A stretch of 64,000 bases of DNA from Viscum album (GCA_963277665.1 OY728131.1:1395152688-1395216687), one strand, 5' to 3'. Shown: positions 51,801 to 64,000, counted from the first letter of the stretch. Translations and numbers: made by a program. Notes: generated by a model from the sequence alone, not told the origin.

Positions 51801-52068
51801 TTTCATTCCATATCAGGCGAAGAAAAATTTTCCAAAATTATCATAATCAATAAGTACCAGAAAATACACCAGTCACCCTAGGTGAAATCATACAAACTAT
51901 AACATTGAATAGTATAAATGGTAATTCCCAAACCTAGACACTAGGTCATTCCCACTGCGTGGGGTGATCAGTCCCAAGAACTTCTATCTACCAAGGGCTG
52001 AAACATTCCTAGTATCATGTCTACTAGCCAAAAATAGGAATACATAGTAAAAAATTATCTATTCCCAC
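48861..52068. other. Gypsy-C interior without recognisable genes
   Basis: ORFs 49315-49497 (plus), 50263-50460 (minus) and 51517-51783 (minus) are short and carry no family motif. No primer binding site is found next to 52069. The composition is AT-rich with more C than G on the plus strand, as in the neighbouring minus-oriented elements. Confidence 0.4.
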
Positions 52069-52207
52069 TACATAACATCCTGGCCCGACTGTCCAATAAA
52101 CTGGTAGACTGACCGGTCACCACATGACCCCATGTGCATATCCCAATATGCCAGAGGATACTGAAAAGTTGTGAGGGTTTATTTCTATTTATTGGGGATT
52201 CTATACC
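52069..52207 (-). repeat. Truncated second gypsy-C LTR edge
   Basis: ACATAACATCCTGGCCCGACTGTCC resembles the gypsy-C LTR start TGTAACATCCCGACCCGATTGACC. Weaker agreement follows (CACATGACCCCATGTGCATATC against CATATGACCTCAAGCGTATCTC), up to the gypsy-B insertion point at AGTGGGGATA/ATTGGGGATT. The identity is moderate. Confidence 0.5.
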
Positions 52208-55200
52208 TATAAGGCCCCAGCCTTAAACCTTACTTAATCTTGAGTTATTACAAGATTACACATTGAGGATCTTTTCAGGTTTAGAGTTTTAGGGAATTAG
52301 ATCATAAAAGTTGCATTACATTCCACATTTAAATAAATTGGTTACATAAAACATAGTATTCATTTTTTCCCATCAACAAAAACATATTTAAAATAAAACA
52401 TGGATTCTTTCTTGACCCTTCCTTGACACTATCATCATATCATGTACCATTCCCTTGACCTCTGAAAAACATTTAAAAAACTTGGGATGAGCATAAAAAT
52501 CTCAGTAAGGGATATAAAAATATCGAAAGGAAACATGAGTACAAGTATACAGAAGAATCAATGAAATAATACTTTACTCATAAAACATAAGCACTTTAAC
52601 ATACCTCATCAAAACATGAATAAATCATAGAAATCATAAGACATAAAGGTAACCTGAGGCATTCATAACATTCTTACGTAGGGAGTAAACCTCTTGGTTA
52701 CGTTTGGAATACCCATCACAATATATTACCTAAATCTCTTCGGAGAAACCTTAACATTTAACTCCTTCGCATTACCCAATGCATTGGAGAGCTATATCGG
52801 GCTCACCTGCCCTTAGTTTATTACGGAACCACCCGTATTCATAACAATTACCAAGAACCATAACATAATCGTATCACATAAAACATGAATAAAGGAAACA
52901 TAACATTTCCACATTTCAATCACAAGATATCAATACAACACATTGATATAAGAAAAATATTATAAAAACCATTTTCAATACCAAAATAAAAGAAAAGTAA
53001 AACATGGTATTTATTTTTCATTTAAAAAAAATATGGCTTGTAGAGGAAGCCGAAACTCAAATAATGGTCACGGCGGCGGAGAAGTCGTTGTCGCCGCATA
53101 CGTATGACAAAAACATTCCATTTTGTCTTTTAGAAAAATGATTCGTATAAAAAGATTCATTTTGGATAAATGTAAATGTCAAAGGGGTTTATACACCGTA
53201 TAAAAAAAGGTTGTGTATAAAACAAAATATGCCTCAATGAAAGGAGATTGAGACGAAGTCCCATACACAAATCATTTTTTAAATAAAATAGATCTATTAT
53301 GTGTATTCACTATATTTACACATAAGGAAATCATGAATACCAGATATGACATAATAATATCATGACATATTTTGAATGTAGGAGATTAACCCAAAGCACA
53401 GAAATTGGGTTAAGAAGTTCCCTTACCTCGGGTCCGACTGGACTCGATCGTTCTTTAACCTATTGAATAATAAACTTGAGTTAATTTCTACTTGATTAAG
53501 AACATTTTTCAAGTTCATTATTCCTTTTATATCACATATTACCATGTCATTAAAACTATGTAATTATTTATGTTAATAACGGTCATTTTATCGATCATTG
53601 GTACTTGAGTAAAAAATAAACTCTTTATAATTAAAAGTTGTTCATTTATCCATTATATCCATAGTTATAATCATGATTTAGATATAATATATATCCTATA
53701 TATCCAGTATATACATGAATTTATAATATTACATAACATTTAGAGGTAAGAAATGAAATGCACCATTTATGGAGACGGTAAGCCGTACGTACGCATGAAC
53801 GCTAATTTCATTTCTATTTCGTATTTTATGGAATAGAATCATAATGATATAAAGAAATATTATAATTCCAGTATAATATCATATATAATATCATTAATTA
53901 CACCCTTTATACATCCCACATATGGCTTTAACGAATCAAATCACTTTGAGGGGGCGGAAGTCCACACTTCCTAAAATGAAGATATCGCGTTTACCCATAA
54001 TGGAAACCATAAAGGTATGACATAAAAGAAAAATACAGATGCTTAAGGAAAACATAAACATATTATATATCATATATAAATATAGTGACATCTTAATGGC
54101 CACCTTTGAAGGTGTTATATGAGTGTTGAACAATCATCGTTTCGTGAGGCAGAAATTCGCCATCCACGGAAACAATATGTTCTATAACCATTAGATGTAG
54201 GTGTGTGTAAGGGTAGCTCGAATCCTTCCTATAAAAACATCCTAGTATATTGAATATACTAGTGTTGTTACAAAAGAAAGGAAAAAAAGAGTTTAGAGGC
54301 TTGGAGAAGCAAAATAAAACATAATAACACAAGAGAAAACACTACCTTTAAAACGGGTAACTCTTTTTGATTTGAGCTCAAAGGCATCCTTGGAAATACT
54401 TCTTCCCAAAGTGATGCTTAAAGGAGTACTAGAGGGATGTTGAGAGACAAAATGGATAGGGTTTGGCGGAGCTAAAGTCTTTGGATGTGTGGGTAAGTTG
54501 GTAGAGGTGGGGGCCTTTTATAAGAGGAGAGGAGGGGCACTCTTTGAAAGTTAAGAAAATATACATTGTTATAAAATGATTTTCGGAAAAAAAAGGTCCC
54601 ACAATTATAACATTCTCAGATAAGGTGATAAGGGTTCTAAATCCACCCATCCAATAGGTTTTCGACAAGTGTATTTCTTATATTTTACATTATATTTTCA
54701 TTTTATTTAAATCATAAAATAATGAGGTAATCGCTGCATCATCATGGTGTCATAAACACTTAAATTTATTTAATGTCTAAAAATTATAAAATAATACTAT
54801 GATGTAGGAAATATTTTTATATTTCCAATGACTATTTATAGTAAAAAATATGACTTTTTTAACCCCATTTAAAAATTGTTTTAGTAAAACAACTCATGTT
54901 TGTGTCATTTTTACTTTTACATTAAATAAAAGGCATTAATGTCTTTATATTACCCAAGTGGCTCCATGGGGTCCCAAAAATAGACCCAGGGGTTGTCTTG
55001 GTTGTCTATGACACATCCAATAAGGGTAGGACATGTGTCAAGTTCATTTCATATTATTAAAACATTATTCTTACCTTAAATTACACTAATTACCTCGAAT
55101 CGCGATTAAAAACATCAAAGTTACTATTCACCAAAAAATTATTTTAATACCATTGAACCATATTTTACTTATTAATGACTACCATGTATGTCAGATTTTT

Positions 55201-55941
55201 TATTTTCAAAGCACAGCGGTGGTAAAATTTCATTTAAACGAAAAATTATTTTTTTTAAGTATCACTTAGTGGTTTCACTATTCATCAAAAATTAAAGTTT
55301 TTCCGAAAAATATCAAAACTTCACCCTAAGCTTTATTTTATATTCAGAATTTAAAAATGATGTTTATTTTACAAAATTCAAAATATATAAGTTACATTAA
55401 TTAATTTAATAAATAATTCCTGCTGTCAGAGCAAATAGCATGTTTTTATGAAACAATAACTATCAAAAGATTGACACTAGTTTAAGTCCAATTTCAATGT
55501 GAAATTTATTACAACAACCACTATTTGATTAAATGGTAAAAATATATTCTAATTTAACTTTAAAACCAACTCAGAAGATAATCTAAGCATATAATTAAAT
55601 TAGATGAAAATGCAGTTTTGATGTAAAATGCAGTATTTTTCACTATTCATTAAAAAATTAACATTGTCAGAAAAATACCAAAAAATTGTCCAATGTGAAT
55701 TTCAATGACCCAATAATAAATAGTAGGTTTATTTTGACAAATAGAGCTTATAAAATTGTCAAAATGTTGATTTAAAAATGGTTTTCCATCAAAAGGCAGT
55801 AAAACAATCTTTTAAAAATATTTGTGTATTCCATGCTTAAGATTGGATTTATTCTCATTTTAAGCCTCTCAAACACTATCTAATTCATTAGTAGACATAG
55901 ATAAAAATATCTATTATTCATTACTTACATGGGATGTTACA
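52208..55941 (-). repeat. Gypsy-B 3' LTR
   Basis: The ends read TATAAGGCCCCAGCC (52208) and CATGGGATGTTACA (55941). The promoter is on the minus strand, with CCTCTTATAAAAGGCCCCC near 54509-54528 as TATA region. A GC-rich spot CGGCGGCGG...TCGCCGC lies at 53071-53097, and CCGTACGTACGCATG lies at 53783-53797. A splice-donor-like GAGGTAAGGG lies on the minus strand near 53425. ORFs 53936-54668 (minus) are repeated in the other LTR and show no domain. Confidence 0.9.
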
Positions 55942-55955
55942 TCCTTCCCCAATTT
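55942..55955 (-). other. Gypsy-B polypurine tract
   Basis: The minus strand reads AAATTGGGGAAGGA directly before the LTR start TGTAACATCCC. This is the expected site and composition. Confidence 0.8.
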
Positions 55956-56019
55956 TGAAAATTGTGTCCCCACAATTTATTTACTTATCAAAATAAGTGG
56001 GGGGTATTTATCCCTCATA

Positions 56020-59000
56020 GAATTTTCATATTCCCTTGTTGCCTCTTCAATCATGTGGTTCTTCCACAAAAACTTTACCTAATGAATCACCTTATACCAT
56101 AAAACTTGCTCCATGTGTTCAAAAATCTGGACCGGTTGTTCCTCATAAGATAGGTTCTCTTCCAGGTGAACTACCTTTGGACTCAAAACATGAGATGGAT
56201 CTGGCATGTACTTCCTTAACATTGAAACATGAAAAACATTTTGTACCTAAGATAAACTCAAGGGTAAAGCCACTCGGTATGCAACTGATCTAACTCTCTC
56301 CAGAATTTCATATAGTCCAATGAACCTTGGACTCAGCTTTCCTTTATTACCAAATTGTATCACACTTTTCCATGGTGATACTTTGAGAAAAACGTGATCA
56401 CCTACCTCAAAAGATAGATCCTTCCTCCGGTTATCTGCATAACTCTTCTGCCTGCTCTGTGCTATGCTCATGTGTTTCTGAATCAAATGATCTTTTTTTG
56501 CCAACTTTTCTACCAATTCTGGTCCCATCAACTTCCTTTCACCAACTTCATCCCAGAATGTTGGAGTTCGACACCACTTCCCATATAACGCCTCAAATGG
56601 TTCCATCTGTATACTGGAATGAAAACTGTTTTTATATGAAAAGTCAACCAAGGAAAGATGTTGGTCCCAAATTCCCTGATAATCCATCGAACAAGAACGT
56701 AGCATATCCTCCAATGTCTGAATTGTTCATTCTCACTGCCCATCTGACTGAGGATGAAAAGTTGTAGTAAAATTTAATTCAGTACCCAAAGACTTCTGAA
56801 GGCCTTTCCAAAAGTTAAAAGTTAACCTGGGATCACGGTTAGATAAAATGGAGAGAGGAACTCCAGGTAACCTGACTATTTCTTTAAGATACAAAATGGA
56901 AAGTTGATCTAGGGAAAAAGTATCTCGTATAGCAAGGAAGTGAGCAGATTTAGTCAAGCGATCAACAATAACCCATATTGCATTATTACCTCGAGATGTC
57001 TTTAGTAATCCCATAACAATGTCCATGGATATATTCTCCCATTTCCACTCTGGCACTGGTAAAGGCTGAAGCATCCCTTTCGGTAACTGCCACTCTACTT
57101 TAACCTGTTGACATGTCAAACACTTCACAGTAAAATCAGCAATATCTCTTTTCATTCCATCCCACCAGTAATACTCCCACAGATCTATGTACATCTTAGT
57201 ACATCCAGGATGAACTGAAAATGGAGAACTATGAGCTTCACATAACAACTCTCTCTTCAACTATGAATCAAAAGTCACACACAATCTCTTCCCAATTCTC
57301 AAAACACAATCATTATCAATGTTGAATTCAAGAAACTTACCTTTCTGAACCAGCTCTACCTTTTTCTACAACTCACTGTCTTGCTTCTGTGCTTGCTTGA
57401 TTCTGTCCGATAGAGAAGATTTCACTGATACCTGAAACAAAATAGAAAGAAATCCTGCACCAACAACTTCTATGCCAAAGTTCATCAAATCAAAAACCAA
57501 TGGATCACGATCCAAACACAACATTTTTAATAAAGCATTACTTTTTCTAATGAAAGAATCAACCACTTTATTTGCTTTTCCCGGATGGTAATGAATTGTA
57601 CAATCATAATCCTTGATTAATTCCAGCCATATCCTCTATCTTGTGTTCAATTTTTTCTGAGTGAATATATACTTTAAACTTTTGTGATCGGTATATATTT
57701 ATCACTTTACTCCATACAAATGATGCCTCCAAATTTTTAAATCGAAAACTACAGGAGCTAATTCCAAATCATGTGTAGGGTAATTTACCTCATGAGTTTT
57801 CAACTGTCGTGAAGCATAAGCAATTACCTGATCATTCTGCATTAGGACACAACCAATTCCTTTCAATCAAACATCATTGTAGATAAAAAACTCACCATTC
57901 CTGGAAGGTAGTGCCAAAACAAGAGCATTCACCAATCTTCTTTTCAACTCCTAAAAACAATCATTACATTCTTTTGTCCAGATAATCTTAACACCCTTCC
58001 GAGTTAGCTTAGTCATTGGACTAGATAACCAAGAAAAATTTCTATCAAACCTTCAATAATATCTTTCCAAACCAAGGAAGCTACGAACCTCAGTTACATT
58101 TGTGGGTCTTGGCCTTTCTTCCAAAACCTTTGTTTTTGCAGGATCAACAGTTATCCCATCTTTAGAAACAATGTGACGAAGGAAAGAAATTCGTTGCAAC
58201 CAAAACTCACATTTGCTGAATTTTCCATACAATTTCTTTTCTATCAAGGTTTGAAAAATAACCCTTAAATGTCTTTCATGCTCTTCTTTACTTTTAGAAA
58301 ATGCCAAAATATCATCAATGAAAACAACCACAAACTTATCCAAAAACTCATGGAAAATTATATTCATTAATTCCATGAATACAGCAGGTGCATTGGTTAC
58401 CCAAAATGCATTACTACAAATTCATAATGGCCATATCTAGTATGGAACATAGTCTTCGAAACATCTGCTTCTTTTACTTTCAACTGATGGTACCCCGACC
58501 TCAAGTCAATCTTCGAAAAATACTGAGCTCCCTGGAGCTGATCAAACAAATCATCGATATGAGGAAAAGGATATTTGTTCTTAACATTGATCTTATTCAA
58601 GGCTCTATAATCAATGCAATGTATCATAGAACTATCTTTATTTTTAACAAATAAAACAAGAGCACCCCATAGTGATGTGCTAGGTCGAATGAAACCTTAC
58701 TCTAATAAATCTTTCAATTTCTCCTTCAACTCTAAAAGTTCAATTTGATCCATTCGATAAGGGGGTTTTGAAATTGGCATAGTATCAAGAACTAAGTCAA
58801 TAGTAAATTCAACTTCCCAATCTGGTATCATTCCAGGAAACTCATTAGAAAAAACATCAGGATACTCATTTACCACTATCACATCATTAATCTGAACAGT
58901 TCCTTTGTTTTCAACGATGTGTGCAAGGTAACATTCATTTCCATCTTTTACAAGTTTCTCGGCCTCTTGATAAGTTATCAACAATAAGGGTTCATTCTTG

Positions 59001-59350
59001 TACACAAACTAAAATTCTTTCTGAAAATAAACTTCTTTAGCTCTACAGTCAATCTTAGCATGGTAAATATAGAGCCAATCCATACCCAGGATAACATCAA
59101 ACTCTACTAGAGGTAAAACAATAAGGTTCGCAAGTAGGTTCTTTCCATGGATAAGGATTGGAAGATTATTATGAATTCTTTTTGCCGGAAAATTTCCCCC
59201 AGTTGTTTTTACCAAAAGTTCAGGAGTCATTTATTGAGATGGTATTCCCATTTTACTAGAAAAGTATTCGGAGATGAAAGAATGTGTAGACCCTGAATCA
59301 AACAACACACTGGAATAATCTGAAAAAACAAAGTACATGATACAACTTCA
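56020..59350 (-). pseudogene. Gypsy-B pol: protease, reverse transcriptase, RNase H, integrase, chromo-type tail
   Basis: Order on the minus strand: protease LFDSGSTHSFIS near 59310 and FDVILGMDWL near 59090; reverse transcriptase at 58740-58050 with [22 protein letters not shown] and an intact FIDDI catalytic box near 58320; RNase H at 57960-57580 ([22 protein letters not shown]); integrase with a zinc region EAHSSPFSVHPGCTKMY...CLTCQQVK at 57240-57100 and catalytic-core segments MDIVMGL near 57030, SNRDPRLTF near 56840 and FHPQSDGQ near 56740; then the GDHVFLKVSPWK block and a chromo-type end near 56060. Frames are interrupted: for example, two TGA codons sit in the block after SDGQ (about 56726-56740), where S and R are usual. 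The polyprotein is dead, though most catalytic residues survive. Confidence 0.9.
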
Positions 59351-60480
59351 TTTGATGGCTCGACATCTGCTGAAGTACTTACAAAGGATTTCACCACCCC
59401 TTTCTGCTTGTATTCTAACTGTTTCCCATCACTTGAGCTATTTCTTGGACACTCGTATGCATAGTGACCCATCTCATTGCACTTAAAACATTTCACTAAC
59501 TACAAATAAAATTTGGACTTACCATCACCTTGATCTTTTTCAGTGAAATCACCAGCCTTATGTCCCATCTTACCACAGCATTAGCACTTTCCAGAATTCA
59601 GAAGACATTCCCCAGCATTCCATTTACCACATTTATCACAAACTGGAAACTTAGTTTTCTTACCATCAGACTTTTTTGAAGAATTCTTTCCTTTCTCCTG
59701 CCACCTCGATCTCTTCTTCTGTTGGTTGTTATAGTACACTTGATCATCGGCAAACTCCATTTCCACCTTCTCAGCACATCGAACAATTTTTTCATAACTT
59801 TTGAACTCACGAGAAGCTAAGGCCCTTCGATATTTTGTCTTTAATCCTAAGTAAAAACAATTGATTTTACTATCAAGGTCTCAGATAAAATTTAGAGCAT
59901 ACCTTTCCAATCGAGTGAACCTCTCTTTATAAGCATCCATTGAGTCTTCCTCTTGCCTCAATTCCAAGAATTATTTTTCCATCCTATGTCGAACAGCCTT
60001 AAGAAAATACTTCTCAAGAAACATACATTTAAATTCATCCCAGTTGAGAGCATCAATCTCATCAGTGTCCCTGATATTTTTAACCATTGAACACCACTGA
60101 TCTGCTTCACCCTCGAAACATTAAATAACAAGACTAACCTTTTGATTGTCTAAACACCCCATGACATCGAAAATATTCTCCAGTGCTTTAATCCACCCTT
60201 CAGCTAGCACATGGTTAGATGATCCCCTGAATGATGGGGGATGTTGCCTCATGAAATTATCCACCACTAACATGATCCTCTACGGTTGATCTTGTTGATC
60301 TCGTGCATGGATACCACCACCATTTATCGCTTGATTCAACTGCGCCATTACTGCAAAAAACTGCTCAGTTCCAATTCTGGCCATCTCAGGATGCTGATTC
60401 GGAAGGTTATTTCCTTCTGTATGCCTTCATAGCAATACTTCCATGTTTCCTCTGCGGAAAACCATTCTTTACAAACATGT
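59227..60480 (-). pseudogene. Gypsy-B gag with zinc knuckles
   Basis: The minus strand reads FRGSSNHVLAEGWIKALENIF and FEGEADQWCSMV (the Retrotrans_gag pattern) at about 60240-60100, then FLELRQEEDSMDAYKERFTRL near 59950. A basic linker KKRSRWQEKGKNSSKKSDGKK lies near 59700. A first knuckle-like CDKCGKWNAGEC lies near 59630, followed by CCGKMGHKAG. A perfect CCHC knuckle CFKCNEMGHYAYEC lies at about 59450-59490. Several stop codons interrupt the frame (for example before CCGKMGH and after FYL), so no capsid protein is expected. The start is uncertain. Confidence 0.85.
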
Positions 60481-60596
60481 CTTAGATGAAGCAACATGGT
60501 AATATTCAAATACTATATCATTTCAATTTGACCATAAAAAAATAGTTTTGGATAATCATTCAATAAAATTATAACTCCTAACTTTATCTAAACCGA

Positions 60597-60608
60597 CCTC
60601 TGATACCA
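60597..60608 (-). other. Gypsy-B primer binding site
   Basis: The minus strand reads TGGTATCAGAGG, two bases from the 5' LTR. This matches the initiator tRNA-Met type site except at the last base. Confidence 0.85.
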
Positions 60609-60610
60609 AC

Positions 60611-63600
60611 TATAAGGCCCCAACCTTAAACCTTACTTAATCTTGAGTTATTACAAGATTACACATTGAGGATCTTTTCAGGTTTAGAGTTTTAAAGAAT
60701 TAGATCATAAAACATGCATTACATTCCACATTTAAACAAAGTGGTTACATAAAAGATAGTATTCATTTTTTTCCATCAACAGAAACATATTTAAAATAAA
60801 CCATGGATTCTTTCTTAACACTTCCTTGACACTATCATCATATCATGTACCTTTCCCTCGACCTGTGAAAAACATTTCAACAACATGGGATGAGCATAAA
60901 AAGCTCAGTAAGGGACATAAAAATATGGAAAGGAATCATGAGTACACATATACATAAGAATCAATGAAATCATACTTTACTCATAAAATATAAGCACTTT
61001 AACATACCTCATCAAGACATGAATAAATCATAGAAATCATAAGACATAAAGGTAACATGAGGCATTCATAACATTCTTACGTAGGGAGTAACCCTGTTGG
61101 TTACGTTTGGAATACCCATCACAGTATATTCCCTAAATCTCTTCGGAGAAACCATAACGTTTAACTCCTTCACATTACCCAATGCATTGGAGAGCTATAT
61201 CGGTCTCACCCGCCCTTAGTTTATCACAGAACCACCTGTCTTCATAACAATGCCCAAGAACCATAAAATAATCGTATCACATAAAATATGCATAAAGGAA
61301 ACATAGAATTTACACATTTCAATCACAGGATATCAATACAACACATTTATATAATAAAAACATTATGAAAACCATTTTTAATACCAAAATAAAATAAAAT
61401 TAAAACATGGTATTTATTTTTCATTTAAAAAAATATGGCTTGTAGAGGAAGACGAAACTAAAATAATGGTCACGGCAGTGGAGAAGTCATTGTCGCCGCA
61501 TACGTAGGACAAAAACATTCCCTTTTGTCTTTTATAAAAACAATTCATATAAAAAGATTCAATTTGGATAAACGTAAATGTCAAAGGGGTTTATACACCA
61601 TATAAAAGAATGTTGTGTATAAAACAAAATATGCCTCAATGAAAGGAGATTGAGACGAAGTCCCATACAAAGATCAATTTTTAAATAAAATAGATCTATT
61701 ATGTGTATTCACTATATTTACACATAAGGAAATTAGAAATACCAGATATGACATAATAATATCATGACATATTTTGAATGTAGGAGATTAACCCAAAGCA
61801 CGGAAATTGGGTTAAGAAGTTCCCTTACCTCGGGTCTGACTTGACTCGATCGTTCTTTAAACTCCTGAATAATAAACTGTAGTTAATTTCTACTTTCTTA
61901 AGAACCTTTTTCAAGTTCATTATTCCTTTTATATCACGTATTACCATGTCATTAAATCTATGTCATTATTTAAGTTAATAACAGTCATTTTATCTAGCAT
62001 TGGTACTTGAGTAAAAAATAAACTCTTTATAATTATAAGTTGTTCATGTATCCATTATATCCAGAGTTATAATCATGATGTAGATATCATATATATCATA
62101 TATATCCAGTATATACATGCATTTATAATATTACATAACGTTTAGAGGTAAGAAATGAAATGCACTGTTTATGGAGACGGTAAGCCGTACGTACGCATGA
62201 TTGCTAATTTCATTTCAATATAGTATTTTATGGAATTGAATCATAATGATATAAAGGTATATTATAATTCCAGTATAATATCATATATAATATCATTAAT
62301 TACATCCTTTATACATCCCACATATGGCTTTAACAAATCAAATCACTTTGAGGGGGCGGAAGTCCGCACTTCCTAAAATGAAGATATCACATTTACCCAT
62401 AATGGAAACCATAAAGGTATGACATAAAATAAAAATACAGAAGCTTAAGGAAAACATAAACGTATTATATATCATATATAAATATAGTGACATCTTAATG
62501 GACACCTTTGAAGGTGTTATATGAGTGTTGAACAATCATCGTTTCGTGAGGCAGAAATTCGCCATCCACGGAACCAATATGTTCTATAACCATTAAATGT
62601 AGGTGTGTGTAAGGGTAGCTCGAATAATTATTATAAAAACATCCTAGTATATTGAAGATACTGGTGTTGTTAGAAAAGAAAGGAATAAAAAGAGTTTAGA
62701 GGGTTGGAGAAGCAAAATAAAACATAATAACACAAGAGAAAACACTACCTTTAAAACGGGTAACTCTTTTTGATTTGAGCTCAAAGGCTTCCTTGGGAAT
62801 ACTTCTGCCCAAATTGTGGATTCAAGGAGTAAGAGAGGGATGTGGAGAGACAAAATGGATAGGTTTTGGCTGAGCCCAAGTCTTTGAAAGTGTGGGTAAG
62901 TTGGTAGAGGTGGGGGCCTTTTATAAGAGGAGAGGAGGGGCACTCTTGGAAAGTTAAGAAAATATACATTGTTATAAAATGATTTTCAGATAAAAAATGT
63001 CCCAGAATTATAACATTCTAGGATAAGGTGATAAGGGTTCTAAATCCACCCATACAATAGGTTTTTGACAAGTGTAGTTCTTATAATTTACATTATATTT
63101 TCATTTTATTTAAATCGTAAAATAATGAGGTAATCGCTGCATCATCATGATGTCATAAACACTTTAATTTATTTAATGTCTAAAAATTATAAAAAAATAC
63201 CATGATGTAGGAAATATTTTTAGATTTAAAATTACTATTTATAGTAAAAAATATGACTTTTTTAACCCCATTTAAAAATTGTTTTAGTAAAACAACTCAT
63301 GTTTGTGTCATTTTTACTTTTACATTAAATAAAAGGCATTAATGTCTTTATATTACCCATGTGGCTCCATGGGGTCCCAAAAATCGACCCATGGGTTGTC
63401 TTGGTTGTCTATGACACATAAAATAATGGTATTACACGTTTCAAGTTCATTTCATATTATTAAAACATTATTCTTACCTTAAATTACACTAATTACCACC
63501 AATCGCGATTAAAAACTTAAAAGTTACTATTCACCAAAAAATTATTTTAATACCATTAAACCACATTTTACTTATAAATGACTACCATGTATGTCATATT

Positions 63601-64000
63601 TTTTAAATTCAAAAAAAAGAGGTGGTAAAATTTCATTTAAACGAAAAAACAGTTTTTTTAAGTATCACTTAGTGGTTTCACTAATCATCAAAAATTGAAG
63701 TTTTTCAGAAAAATATGAAAACTTCACCCTAAGCTATATTTTATATTCAGAATTTAAAAATTATTTCTATTTTACAAAATTCAAAACATATAAGTTACAT
63801 TAATTAATTTAATAATTAATTCCCGCTGTCAGAGCAAATAGCATTTTTTATGAAACAATAAGTATCAAAAGATTGACACTAGTTTAAGTCCAATTTCAAT
63901 GTGAAATTTATTCCAAAAACCACTATTGGATTAAATGGTAAAAATATATTCTAATTGAACATTAAAACCAATTCAAAAGATAATATAACCATATAATTAA
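60611..64000 (-). repeat. Gypsy-B 5' LTR, cut by the window end
   Basis: It is nearly colinear with 52208-55941 with few indels. By alignment it should end near 64337, outside the window. It carries the same TATA region (62915-62932), CCGTACGTACGCATG at 62185-62199, and the same shadow ORFs (62338-62535, 62644-62969). Confidence 0.9.

Larger units (their letters stand above)
45545..52207 (-). mobile_element. Gypsy-C: gypsy-type LTR element without recognisable coding interior (incomplete)
   Basis: A 3.3-kb LTR with ends TGTAACATCCCGACCC (45545) and GGGTTATTACA (48860) is followed by an interior beginning, on the minus strand, with GGGACGAGAATTTTTAAGGTG before the LTR. That block resembles the 3' ends of plant gypsy interiors. 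A weaker second copy of the LTR left edge starts near 52069 and is cut by gypsy-B. The interior (48861-52068) gives no gag, protease, RT or integrase motifs in any frame that I could recognise. It could be a large non-autonomous derivative or a very decayed copy. Confidence 0.55.
52208..64000 (-). mobile_element. Gypsy-B: Ty3/gypsy (chromovirus-like) element, right end outside the window
   Basis: Two closely similar LTRs (52208-55941 and 60611 to beyond 64000) enclose a minus-strand gag-pol with protease, reverse transcriptase, RNase H, integrase and a C-terminal extension ending in the WKNHMIEEATREYEN...KYPP pattern typical of plant chromoviruses. The polypurine tract and primer site are in the correct places. 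LTR similarity is visibly higher than for gypsy-A, so this is the younger insertion. It lies within the gypsy-C second LTR. About 340 bp of its 5' LTR are outside the window, so the target duplication cannot be tested. Confidence 0.9.

Noticed and set aside
53936..54668. Minus ORFs repeated at 62338-62969, possibly a small conserved gene
   Set aside because: They recur because both copies are LTRs of one element. Frames shift between copies and no domain is seen.
56036..56767. Plus ORFs across the gypsy-B integrase region
   Set aside because: They are antisense shadows of well-recognised minus-strand pol sequence.

Overview
This window is repeat-rich, AT-rich nuclear DNA of a flowering plant. 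I see no host gene, tRNA, rRNA or bacterial feature in 64 kb. The evidence for a plant is a complete En/Spm-type CACTA transposon with TNP2 and TnpA-like genes, several Ty3/gypsy elements with very long LTRs and tRNA-Met-type primer sites, and Ty1/copia elements. The species cannot be named from this sequence. Most real ORFs are broken pieces of transposon proteins.

Layout. 1-3345 is the 3' part of a gypsy LTR (plus orientation) holding a four-copy ~188-bp tandem duplication. 3440-4530 is a decayed copia RT/RNase H remnant (plus). 4531-6976 is unassigned AT-rich sequence with a degenerate CATAATGAGTA-type repeat. 6977-17660 is a 10,684-bp CACTA element with TIRs, a TTC target duplication and GCGACGGG subterminal repeats. 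It has a TATA box, a 5' leader exon, and a 3.8-kb first intron filled by a foldback hairpin and a ~3.2-kb decanucleotide satellite. Downstream lie a mutated TNP2 transposase gene (11541-15060) and a mutated second, TnpA/Transposase_24-like gene (15162-16711).

17661-64000 is a stack of nested LTR retrotransposons, all read on the minus strand. An old gypsy element (here gypsy-D) has LTR pieces at 17661-19252 and 31707-32244, a wasted interior at 32245-34650 and a second LTR starting near 34651. Its first LTR is split by gypsy-A (19251-31706). Its second is split by a copia element (34943-45055). At 45545 begins gypsy-C, with a 3.3-kb LTR, an interior without recognisable coding, and the start of a probable second LTR at ~52069. 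That LTR is interrupted at ~52208 by gypsy-B, the best preserved gypsy. Gypsy-B has an LTR at 52208-55941, gag-pol at ~56020-60480, and a second LTR from 60611 that runs off the window.

How the parts work together. In the CACTA element one promoter could feed both proteins by splicing the leader to either the TNP2 exon or the TnpA-like exon, as in maize En/Spm. Both proteins carry stops and frameshifts, so this copy is non-autonomous, although its ends look mobilisable by a related intact element. The retrotransposons are dead by mutation. The most unusual object is the strictly 10-bp-periodic satellite, with its foldback, inside the transposase leader intron.
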